In this document: piece after piece, positions 24,909-31,747 of the stretch
How the letters are laid out: every line of letters begins with the position of its first letter
How positions within the stretch are numbered: the first letter of the stretch is position 1
From: Phycisphaerae bacterium
GTDB lineage: Bacteria; Planctomycetota; Phycisphaerae; Phycisphaerales; Phycisphaeraceae
Assembly: GCA_030426385.1 (NCBI GenBank)
Contig: JAUHYI010000059.1
Location: forward strand, 1-32,060
Reading direction: 5' to 3'
Length of the DNA stretch: 32,060 nt
Translations under genes and position numbers: made by a program
The notes under the pieces: generated by a model
The model's input: the letters and a program-made list of their open reading frames with translations, nothing else
What the model was told of the DNA's origin: nothing
The model's database searches: none

Positions 24909-25682
24909 TCATAAACTACTAGGATCAATCCATAGCGTCATCGTGGTGTAGGCGAAGGTCATCTCCCTTGGATCAGCTTCTTGATAGGCCTTCACATGCC
25001 CATCACCAAAAAGCACATTCAATGCTCCGCCATGATGCGGCGTCCAATAGGTCCATCCTGCGGTTTGTGCTAGTCCAGGCAGGCCGAGACAATTCTGAGT
25101 GTAATCATCTTTGTCAGCATCACCGACGTTGAACCCACCATTGAGATCTCCGCCGACTACGAACAATGACGGATGTACAACAGCATCACCATAGACTGGT
25201 GCGAACACTTTGCCCGCATTGATGAACGCCGCATTACCGCTGAGAAAATAATGGTACGGACTCTCTTCTGGAAACTGCGGACATCCGGAATAAAACGGCT
25301 CCTGATCCGAGGCATCATCGTGCTTGATCCGAATGTAGTCGTTGAGCTGTTCCATCCATGATGGCAACCGCGTCACGCCGTCGGTATCACCCCATTCGAT
25401 ATAACCACCCGCGACCGGATAGTACGAACGATGATCGCCTTGAAAGACCGCATGCCCTTGTCCGATCTGACGAATCACACTGGCACAACTGATCGCGCCG
25501 GCCGACCGCCTGGCGGATGACAGCACCGGCAATAAAATGCCAATCAACAACGCGATGATGCTGATGACCACCAGCAACTCGATGAGCGTGAACCCACTTG
25601 AATCACAGCGACGCACTGCGCTTCTATCGCTGATTTTTTTCGTGACATTCACACGCTCGTCCCAACTTACACCGTGAAACAT
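24909..25682 (-). CDS. Pseudopilin-like protein with prepilin-type leader and H-x9-DG tail
   Basis: 257 residues from ATG 25682, which has a very good RBS (GGGAGG, seven bases upstream); a longer frame from 25766 is unlikely. The leader is extended (about 30 residues) and ends [19 protein letters not shown], with cleavage after Gly and Glu at +5. The C-terminus contains HHGGALNVLFGDGHVKAY, the clearest H-x9-DG motif of the window. Such proteins are processed by prepilin peptidase and anchored in the inner membrane, but the function of the expanded planctomycete sets is not known. It sits upstream of the UnbV-type secreted protein, repeating the pseudopilin-next-to-exported-protein pattern of the region. 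Confidence 0.9.
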   Translation of the reverse strand: MFHGVSWDERVNVTKKISDRSAVRRCDSSGFTLIELLVVISIIALLIGILLPVLSSARRSAGAISCASVIRQIGQGHAVFQGDHRSYYPVAGGYIEWGDTDGVTRLPSWMEQLNDYIRIKHDDASDQEPFYSGCPQFPEESPYHYFLSGNAAFINAGKVFAPVYGDAVVHPSLFVVGGDLNGGFNVGDADKDDYTQNCLGLPGLAQTAGWTYWTPHHGGALNVLFGDGHVKAYQEADPREMTFAYTTMTLWIDPSSL

Positions 25683-26029
25683 AACAGACCTCCCGTTGTG
25701 GATCGCACAACCATTGCCTATCACGTTGAACGCACAACTCCACCAATAGTTCTTGCATATCGGCAAAATCCGCGCAGCCAGAATAATTCGCCTTCGTTAT
25801 TTCGGCCTATATACCCGACCTAATACCGGTTCCGTTATAAACTCGCGTGGTTTAAACTTTCCCTTCATACAAACGCCCGGTATTCACCGGGAACTAGCAA
25901 AAACCCAAGAAGGGAAGGAAACGCGGCGGGTGATGCGTGCGTGTGCAGAGAGGTGATGTGTGTGCGTGTACGGGAGGAAGGGGAATACGCGTGTGTGTGT
26001 GTGTGGTGGTGGGGGTGGTGGGGGGGGGG
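25683..26029. other. Non-coding interval with hairpin and GT/G-rich low-complexity tract
   Basis: No convincing gene lies here. A perfect hairpin CCCGGT-ATTC-ACCGGG is at 25876-25891, without a T run after it on either strand. From about 25955 to 26029 the plus strand becomes GT- and G-rich, containing (GT)7 at 25991-26004 and G10 at 26020-26029. That tract starts immediately after the stop codon of the minus-strand gene at 26030. Confidence 0.6.
25991..26029. repeat. (GT)7 microsatellite followed by G-rich tract ending in G10
   Basis: The plus strand reads (GT)7 at 25991-26004, then GG/GTGG repeats, then ten consecutive G (26020-26029) touching the stop codon (TAA, read on minus at 26032-26030) of the fusion gene. 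Slipped-strand length variation is expected here, as is a possible G-quadruplex on the plus strand. Confidence 0.75.
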
Positions 26030-27223
26030 TTATGCGGGCTGTGTTAATAATTGTCGCAAGAACGGGTGGACCTGAGCCCGCTGGTCGAGATGGGTTAATG
26101 CGCATTGGATCGCAGCCCGGTCACAGGCTTCGCTATGCTGAGCAGGCCAACCGTGATGAACTTGATCATTCACATAAACCTGATCGGTGGGATGTTGATA
26201 CAAATCAATGCCCGCTACGTTTACGCGTTTATGCCCACTGATCGCAGCAGCCAACAACAACGCGAACACGCCTGTTGTGGGATACGCGGCGAATGATTGG
26301 TGTTGATAAAGTTTGTGCCGCACCAACATCGGCAAAATCGGCACAGGACGTGGCAGGCCATAGCGTGCAAAGGGCTGCATCGGCGCACCGGGCAAATACA
26401 TGTGCATCAACAACGGCCGACGCTCCTCCGGTGTAGCCAAAAACCGCTTCGCCACTTCTGCCAACGCCGGCGAATTATCACCCATCAATACACCGCGCGG
26501 CTCATCGTCATACACATCGCGACTGGCATACGTCGGATCCGTGACAATCACCGCGCCCGATAAATGCTGCGCCGTCCATTCATCGACCGCGCTCGGGCCG
26601 CGCCCCAGCACAGTCAATTCATTCGCATCCGCAAACCAGTGTTCAATCACATCCACTGAATCGGTGGCTTCGTCCTGTTCCTGTAACAATGGCAATTTCA
26701 CATTCGACCGCCAACCATCGATGTAACCATTATCCCAACGCGCGTCTTTGGTGATATTGATATCGCCCACGTGTGATGCCAGCGATTCAAACGGCTGATC
26801 CTTCATGCGAATTTCCGACCAGCACTGCCCGCAATGGTTGTGTTCGTGGGCAGTCACCTCCACGCCGATCTCACCGAGCAATGGCAAGGCCCAACCCATG
26901 CAGTGATCGCAATAATCTTCATCCGTATACAAATCGTTTTTAATCAGGTGGCCTTTGCTCGGACACTGGCGCATGTCCCAACGCAACACGTTGCGATCTT
27001 CATCCAGCGTGAACGTCCAATCACATTTTTCATCGTCGCCCGTCTGCACCCATGTGTCATACAACCCGCGCAAGCCCGCCGCACGCCCCGCTTCGGTGTA
27101 GTGCTGCTGAGCATCAACGACAGCCTTCGCCCAGTATTTTTCCACCGCGTCTTGCCCCGCGTGTTCACGCAGAAAGGAAAACGTCCAGTCGTAGTATCCG
27201 CAAAAATCCTGGCAACCCAGCAC
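26030..27223 (-). CDS. Fusion: ATC-hydrolase-like domain + GT42/DUF115-like (sialyltransferase-like) domain
   Basis: 397 residues from GTG 27223, overlapping the previous stop as TAGTG; an ATG at 27268 would overlap by 46 bp. Residues ~4-140 resemble the neighbouring paralogue and the L-2-amino-thiazoline-4-carboxylate hydrolase family, with C87, H92, C105, C108, H126/H128/H130, C131 and C134. Residues ~200-397 resemble GT42 (Cst-type) sialyltransferases: LGRGPS at 206-211 (nucleotide-binding, cf. GNGPS), TTGVFALLLAAAISG at 316-330, GIDLY at 338-342, and HS at 363-364, aligning with the region of the catalytic His of Cst enzymes. DUF115/MptE-type folds are an alternative. No signal peptide, so cytoplasmic. 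Last gene of its operon. Family matches come from remembered motifs, not an alignment. Confidence 0.5.
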   Translation of the reverse strand: MLGCQDFCGYYDWTFSFLREHAGQDAVEKYWAKAVVDAQQHYTEAGRAAGLRGLYDTWVQTGDDEKCDWTFTLDEDRNVLRWDMRQCPSKGHLIKNDLYTDEDYCDHCMGWALPLLGEIGVEVTAHEHNHCGQCWSEIRMKDQPFESLASHVGDINITKDARWDNGYIDGWRSNVKLPLLQEQDEATDSVDVIEHWFADANELTVLGRGPSAVDEWTAQHLSGAVIVTDPTYASRDVYDDEPRGVLMGDNSPALAEVAKRFLATPEERRPLLMHMYLPGAPMQPFARYGLPRPVPILPMLVRHKLYQHQSFAAYPTTGVFALLLAAAISGHKRVNVAGIDLYQHPTDQVYVNDQVHHGWPAQHSEACDRAAIQCALTHLDQRAQVHPFLRQLLTQPA

Positions 27224-27666
27224 TAGGCACCGCCTTTCACAGACATGGGCACGAAGCGCTGTTGGCATGAACCCATGCCGCCTTCGCGTTGAAATTCATA
27301 GCCCGCAGCTTCCGCCTGTGCTCCACACACATGATCACAATGCTCGCAAAAATACGGCACAAGATCACGATCATGCTTGCGTATATGCGCGATTGCAGGA
27401 CATACACGAATGTCCAATTCAACCACCGCCGACGCATCACTACCGGTCACGGCCACGGAAACATCTGCGCCCGGCTCGTGATCGAAATAGTTCTGCCAAT
27501 CCTCAGCAATCGCCGCCGCACCGCCTGCTCGCCATCGTGCATTACGATCGCGATAGTGATCACGGCCCAGCGAGCGCCAGTAATCAACCAGCACCGCCTT
27601 GCCAAAATTATCATGGATATGGCGAAAAGTTTCGTTGACTGCAAAATAAAAATCAGGCGCCGACAT
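27223..27666 (-). CDS. ATC-hydrolase-like small protein, paralogue of the fusion N-terminus
   Basis: 147 residues. It aligns along its length with residues ~4-140 of the next gene: APDFYFAVN with CQDFCGYYD, then the helix ending DYWRSLGRDHY with KYWAKAVVDAQQHY, CPAIAHIRKHD with CPSKGHLIKND, YFCEHC with DYCDHC, and a final Cys in GSCQQRF with QCWSEI. The pattern C-P-x3-H ... C-x2-C ... C suggests a catalytic Cys or metal site, and fits L-2-amino-thiazoline-4-carboxylate hydrolase-like proteins (ring-opening of thiazolines in the founding member). ATG 27666 overlaps the end of the lyase gene by 14 bp, and its own stop overlaps the next start by 1 bp, implying tight co-translation. Actual substrate unknown. 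Confidence 0.55.
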   Translation of the reverse strand: MSAPDFYFAVNETFRHIHDNFGKAVLVDYWRSLGRDHYRDRNARWRAGGAAAIAEDWQNYFDHEPGADVSVAVTGSDASAVVELDIRVCPAIAHIRKHDRDLVPYFCEHCDHVCGAQAEAAGYEFQREGGMGSCQQRFVPMSVKGGA

Positions 27667-28570
27667 GCGTGGCCCTCGTTTCAGATAGTGCAGGTAATTC
27701 CTGGACCACTGGGTGTTGCTTTAATGTTTCAATCATCGCCGCATCAGGCTCGCTCAATGGACTTGGGGCATACTTGCCGACAAAGCCGCGCAAGCGCATC
27801 AATGCGGTGAACGCAGGAGCAAACGGATAATTCAAAAACATTTCCTTGATACCCGTCAGTTTGGCCTGCCAATGCGCCGCAGTTTCCCAATCGTCTTGCT
27901 TGGCCGCTTCAGCCAGTGCCGTTGCCCACTGTGGTGCGATCGCATAAATGCCATCCAGATGTTCGCCATAACCACAACGAAACAACATGTCACTGATGGC
28001 CGGCTCGGCCACGATAATCCGAAACGAGGCGTCGTCGATATGTAATCGCAAACGCACCGCGTCTTGCACATTGGCGGATAATTTGATGCCGTTGATGTTT
28101 GGATGCTTCGACAATTCGTGAACAGCCTCCACCGACAGATGCACGCCGGTCAACAATTGCAGGTCATAGATGAACACGGGGTAACGTGATTCATCGGCGA
28201 TTCGCTTGTAGTGCGCAATCTGCTCGGCTTCATTTGGCTTGATCAGGCTAGGCGTTAATGCCACCACCCCATCAATGCCATCAATCGTATTCGTGTAAGC
28301 CACACGATCGAGCACACGCGAGGTGCTTTGCTCGGTGATGCCGACCAACATTTCGAAACGACCACGCCCCATCGCAATACCATGCTTCACCAGATCACGC
28401 CACGTCTGATCCGATTGCATCTGCATCAACCCCATGGTGCCTGCCAACAGCAATCCTTCGATACCGGCCGATGCCTGGTCTTCTATGTGTTGCTCCAATC
28501 CTTCCACATGCAATCGATCATCCGAATGCAAGGGCGTGCCGAGTGCGGTAATAAAACGTGCTTCTGTCAT
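27653..28570 (-). CDS. DapA/NanA-family class I aldolase
   Basis: 305 residues from ATG 28570, with GGAA nine bases upstream; a longer frame from 28621 overlaps the regulator gene. The Schiff-base lysine is K163 (GIKLSAN) and the tyrosine is Y135 (FIYDLQLLTG), the same positions as in the other DapA/NanA-family protein of this window (3749-4663). The pyruvate-carboxylate loop is GTMGLM at 44-49, lacking the usual Glu after the second Gly, and YD replaces YN-x-P, so substrate preference probably differs. It is gene 2 of the operon 29273-26030, right after the GntR/FCD regulator and overlapping the ATC-hydrolase-like gene by 14 bp. Retro-aldol cleavage of a keto acid is the likely role. Confidence 0.85.
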   Translation of the reverse strand: MTEARFITALGTPLHSDDRLHVEGLEQHIEDQASAGIEGLLLAGTMGLMQMQSDQTWRDLVKHGIAMGRGRFEMLVGITEQSTSRVLDRVAYTNTIDGIDGVVALTPSLIKPNEAEQIAHYKRIADESRYPVFIYDLQLLTGVHLSVEAVHELSKHPNINGIKLSANVQDAVRLRLHIDDASFRIIVAEPAISDMLFRCGYGEHLDGIYAIAPQWATALAEAAKQDDWETAAHWQAKLTGIKEMFLNYPFAPAFTALMRLRGFVGKYAPSPLSEPDAAMIETLKQHPVVQELPALSETRATHVGA

Positions 28571-28613
28571 AACAAGGGTTCCAGTCTTAAAAAAACAATC
28601 CGATTCACAAATT

Positions 28614-29273
28614 TCAATCATTCATGTGCATCAACGACGCACTACCCACGGAGTGGGCGTTAAATAAATGTTGTTCCAATAGCTCGGCCGCAGTATCAAA
28701 TTGACCTGCTTCCAAATGTTCACAAATAGCTTCGTGTTCCCCGAGGGTGATTTTCATCAACTCCTGCATCACGTCGGGCATCAAATCCAGACGCACGCCG
28801 ATGAACGTTGGCGCATGCAAATACGCATGGGTCAATCGCTGGTTGCCCGCCAGGGTGATGATCTGCTCATGAAAGCGCCGGTCCGCCTCGGCAAATCCCA
28901 ACGGCATTTTTAACTTCATCATTTCTCGCATGGCCTGGCTGATCGCATGCAGCGAATCGATATTGATCGAACACCTGCTACGACTGAGCCGGCGCATGGC
29001 TGCGACTTCCAGCGCGGCGCGTAATTCCAAAATCTCATCAAGGTCCGCCTTTTCAAAACGCGGGACAAAATGCCCACCGCGTTCGCCAGCCACGAGCAAC
29101 CCTTCATGCGCCAACAGACCAAACGCTTCACGCAGCGCGCTGCGATGTACCCCAAGTTTGGCAGCCCACTCCATCTCGCCCAACCGCAAACCTGCGGCGA
29201 TCTGGCCATGCAACAACATCGGCCTCAACCGTGCATACGCATCTTGTCGCTGGATGGATCGCTCATCTGACAT
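28614..29273 (-). CDS. GntR-family transcriptional regulator, FadR/FCD subgroup
   Basis: 219 residues. The winged-helix N-terminal domain (~10-70: LRLGEMEWAAKLGVHRSALREAFGLLAHEG) is followed by an all-helical FCD domain with its metal/effector motifs DRRFHEQIITLAGN (~121-134) and the closing E-H-E-x-I-x-x-x-L...H-L block (~180-205). FCD regulators sense small organic acids or sugar acids. ATG 29273 is preferred over 29282, for which the only RBS-like GGTAG is too close. A perfect 16-bp palindrome containing TTGTCGACAA lies 19 bp upstream, matching the FCD-type operator pattern, so autorepression is likely. It heads the operon with the aldolase and the two ATC-hydrolase-like genes; the aldolase starts 43 bp downstream. 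Confidence 0.9.
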   Translation of the reverse strand: MSDERSIQRQDAYARLRPMLLHGQIAAGLRLGEMEWAAKLGVHRSALREAFGLLAHEGLLVAGERGGHFVPRFEKADLDEILELRAALEVAAMRRLSRSRCSINIDSLHAISQAMREMMKLKMPLGFAEADRRFHEQIITLAGNQRLTHAYLHAPTFIGVRLDLMPDVMQELMKITLGEHEAICEHLEAGQFDTAAELLEQHLFNAHSVGSASLMHMND

Positions 29274-29291
29274 GGCGACCATACTACCAGA

Positions 29292-29307
29292 ATTTTGTCG
29301 ACAAAAT
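29292..29307. promoter_or_regulatory. Perfect 16-bp palindrome, probable GntR/FCD operator
   Basis: ATTTTGTCGACAAAAT is perfectly symmetric and contains T-T-G-T-C-G-A-C-A-A, the type of site bound by FadR-subfamily regulators. It lies just upstream of the regulator that begins the operon. A convincing -35/-10 pair was not found, though the flanking sequence to 29365 is AT-rich. Confidence 0.65.
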
Positions 29308-29461
29308 CAAGGCCCGAAATTTCAATTTTATCGTAAACCTATTAATATCAGATAATAATATCTTGGCCCCGCTGCTCGAATTGTAGCCCAACCCCACCCC
29401 CCGCCTCTCATCCCTCAACCCACGCACATCACCTGCTGCCTGCATCACGACCACCCACTGG

Positions 29462-31561
29462 TTACCGCGCGGGCTGATCGGGCACTTCAACCACAAATCG
29501 CACGGATTTTCCGGCATATTCAGTGACAATTCGGCCACCGATGCGCTCCACGATGGCCCGTGCGTCAGTCACGTATGGGTCCGCATCCATGTCTGGCATC
29601 GTACGATTGACAGGCCCGGACGCCAGCGCCAATCGAATGCCGTTCACACCTGTTGTGGTCATGGCCTCGGCATGAATTGTGTTCGCGTGTTGCGTTTGCT
29701 GATAAATCGCATGCATCAAAGCATATACGGCATGTCGCACAAAAGACTGATCCGTGTTCAGAATCAGTTGATCGTCGTTCATGGTGAATGTAAACAGCTT
29801 GCTGTCGTAGGCCTGCAACGACAGGTGAGTCAGATAGTCGAGCATGCGATAGACGTAAAACGTTTCCGGATAAAACCACGTCGGCGATTGCGGATCACGG
29901 CGATCGTAATACGCGGGCAAAGCCTGCGCATCCAATGCCTCTTGTTGTTCTTGAACATCGCGAATCCAATCTGGCATCTCGCCCAATCGCAACGCGAGCT
30001 GAGATTCGTACAACGATTCGGGCAATACCGGCTGGCCGTGCGACTCGAGCAATGCGAGATGCTCTTCATTAAATGTCACCTCCGAGCCGTGCATACCCAC
30101 GACCATCGGCATCATGAACACATTGCTTTTTTCCGGCTGCCAAAAATCATAATGGCGCGGCTGATCCGCCTGCAGGTTCACATTCCACAACATCAGGTTT
30201 CGCAGATGCTGCGGATAGCTACGACGCCCTCCCGACGAGCTGATTCGATTGACGCAGACATTGTCGTACAGGCTGGTGTACGGCTTGCCCGCATGCGAAT
30301 CGATCGAACCGTCCACACCTTTCCACCGCCAGAAAACTGTTCCGAGTGCACCGCCCTGCAAACTCGGCCCATGCGTGCAGCCGGCCTGGTCATTGATCAA
30401 ACCACCCAACACGCCGTAACTATGAAACACCACGCGCGGCGAATGGTGGCCGGGGTTGCCTGCTTGGGTAATATTGAGCAACGACACGTACGACGACTGG
30501 GCCACGTACACACTCTGCGAACAATGAATAAAACTGCACCGCCGAACATAGCTGTCGGTCACGCCTTTGATTTTGATCATGGACCAACCCCCGTCATCCA
30601 TGCCGCTGCGATGATGTTTGTAGGGATGCCAACCGTTACCCATAAAAGCAATATCTTCAACGCCGACGTGCGACAGTGGGGCGCGTTCACGTAATTCCCA
30701 TTGGTGCTCTGCCTTGATGTCGTAACGAATGGGCTCCGCAAATGTCACGCGGTTATCGTTGATCGCTGCGATCTCATGAATCTCAACGGTGTACGATTTA
30801 TTTTGCGTTGTACTGGTCCAAGCCTCCTCGAGCACAAACGGGGCAATCGCTTTTTCAATCACAGCTTTGTTGCGGGCGTATAGATAGACATGATCGCCGA
30901 CGCTTAATTGTTGCGTGTGATCCACCTCCACATCAAACGTTTCGCGATCACTGTCGCCTGTAATTTTGCAGAGTACGCGTCTTTCGCTGAGTCGTTTTTC
31001 TTCCCGCCCGGCATGGATCAACAGCAAATTATCACCCAGATGCATTCGCCGAAAATCATGCGGATTTCCGCCGCCAAAAGGATGAATTTGATGAATGATC
31101 GTACCGCTTGCGCGTGAGCCTGCGCCTTTGAGAATCACATGATCCGCCTCAATGGTCAGCGTGCCACGATCAGCCATTTGCGTGTTGATCAGATATCGAC
31201 CTGCCGGGAGATAAACCACCCCGCCACCGTTCGCTTCGGCCGCATCGATCGCGCTTTGAATGCCACGGCGATCGTCCAACAGATCATCGGGATGCGCCCC
31301 AAAATCCGTTACAACAAACCGGTCTGCCGTCGCATCCACCTCGGGAATACTGCGTTCACCACGTTCGTAACCTGCCCACGAATAGTCCGGCAAATCAGTC
31401 ACCAGCCCTTGCTGTTTTTGATCCACATACTTTTGCCAGGTCGGACTCACCCGCGCATCGTCCAACGCTGATCCGACCGAGGCCTCGCCTTCGCCATACA
31501 CCGCATCAACGGTATGGCACGCCGAACACAACGCCAGGATCACCAACAGTATTGCCGCCAT
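29462..31561 (-). CDS. Secreted pectate-lyase-superfamily beta-helix protein (DUF4955-like) with HATPase-like C-terminus
   Basis: 699 residues from ATG 31561 (GTG 31570 is also possible). The N-terminus is hydrophobic (MAAILLVILALCSACHTVDA), a signal peptide; a nearby Cys makes a lipoprotein conceivable but the lipobox is poor. From ~90, FGAHPDDLLDDRRGIQSAID and GGGVVYLPAGRYLI are the pectate_lyase_3 signature; a right-handed beta-helix follows to ~470 with similarity to DUF4955 proteins. The last ~110 residues look unlike this fold: LNTDQSFVRHAVYALMHAIY and ARAIVERIGGRIVTEY...FVVEVP resemble the N box and the final helix/strand of histidine-kinase ATPase domains, but the Asn and Gly-rich ATP motifs are missing. 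Catalysis on a polysaccharide is inferred; 189 bp upstream of the GntR operon. Confidence 0.7.
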   Translation of the reverse strand: MAAILLVILALCSACHTVDAVYGEGEASVGSALDDARVSPTWQKYVDQKQQGLVTDLPDYSWAGYERGERSIPEVDATADRFVVTDFGAHPDDLLDDRRGIQSAIDAAEANGGGVVYLPAGRYLINTQMADRGTLTIEADHVILKGAGSRASGTIIHQIHPFGGGNPHDFRRMHLGDNLLLIHAGREEKRLSERRVLCKITGDSDRETFDVEVDHTQQLSVGDHVYLYARNKAVIEKAIAPFVLEEAWTSTTQNKSYTVEIHEIAAINDNRVTFAEPIRYDIKAEHQWELRERAPLSHVGVEDIAFMGNGWHPYKHHRSGMDDGGWSMIKIKGVTDSYVRRCSFIHCSQSVYVAQSSYVSLLNITQAGNPGHHSPRVVFHSYGVLGGLINDQAGCTHGPSLQGGALGTVFWRWKGVDGSIDSHAGKPYTSLYDNVCVNRISSSGGRRSYPQHLRNLMLWNVNLQADQPRHYDFWQPEKSNVFMMPMVVGMHGSEVTFNEEHLALLESHGQPVLPESLYESQLALRLGEMPDWIRDVQEQQEALDAQALPAYYDRRDPQSPTWFYPETFYVYRMLDYLTHLSLQAYDSKLFTFTMNDDQLILNTDQSFVRHAVYALMHAIYQQTQHANTIHAEAMTTTGVNGIRLALASGPVNRTMPDMDADPYVTDARAIVERIGGRIVTEYAGKSVRFVVEVPDQPAR

Positions 31562-31624
31562 ATGATTCACAGTCGCGTCTCTTTTCGTTTGATGGTTGGA
31601 AAAATGCGTGGGCATTTTCGGGGA

Positions 31625-31670
31625 AAGGGTGTGGTGTGCGTGTGTGCGTGTGTGTGTGGGGGCAGGGGTT
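31625..31670. repeat. GT/G-rich low-complexity tract upstream of the beta-helix gene
   Basis: The plus strand from about 31629 to 31668 alternates GTGT and GCGTGT and then has G5 and G4 runs. It sits 60-110 bp upstream of ATG 31561, so on the coding strand the leader is CA- and C-rich. It resembles the tract at 25955-26029 in composition. Extending the beta-helix reading frame through it (to 31720) gives a His/Thr/Pro-rich stretch that is not credible protein. Confidence 0.65.
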
Positions 31671-31682
31671 TGATGACGGTGA

Positions 31683-31706
31683 CGCGCCGCCCAAGGACGG
31701 CGGCTA
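31683..31706 (-). repeat. 24-bp REP-like palindromic element, copy C
   Basis: The same element as at 23174-23197, with one difference. The core GCCGCC-CAAGGAC-GGCGGC (31686-31704) is a perfect 6-bp-stem hairpin. It lies 42 bp downstream of the stop codon of the pseudopilin at 31748, similar to the 53-bp distance of copy B from the stop of the UnbV-type gene. Confidence 0.75.
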
Positions 31707-31747
31707 ATGCATGAGTTCAATTTTGTCCCGCGTATGCCCTATCCAAA

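Noticed and set aside
25876..25891. Hairpin CCCGGT-ATTC-ACCGGG as an intrinsic terminator
   Set aside because: Stem is only 6 bp and no run of T follows on either strand.
25884..26105. Open frame with poly-Pro/His-Thr stretch on the minus strand
   Set aside because: The product is only a translation of the GT/G-rich low-complexity tract and overlaps the fusion gene's 3' end.
29672..30694. A 340-codon open frame on the plus strand
   Set aside because: It lies antisense inside the beta-helix gene, whose protein has clear family signatures; the plus-strand product is rich in Arg/His/Ile with no recognisable domain or RBS.
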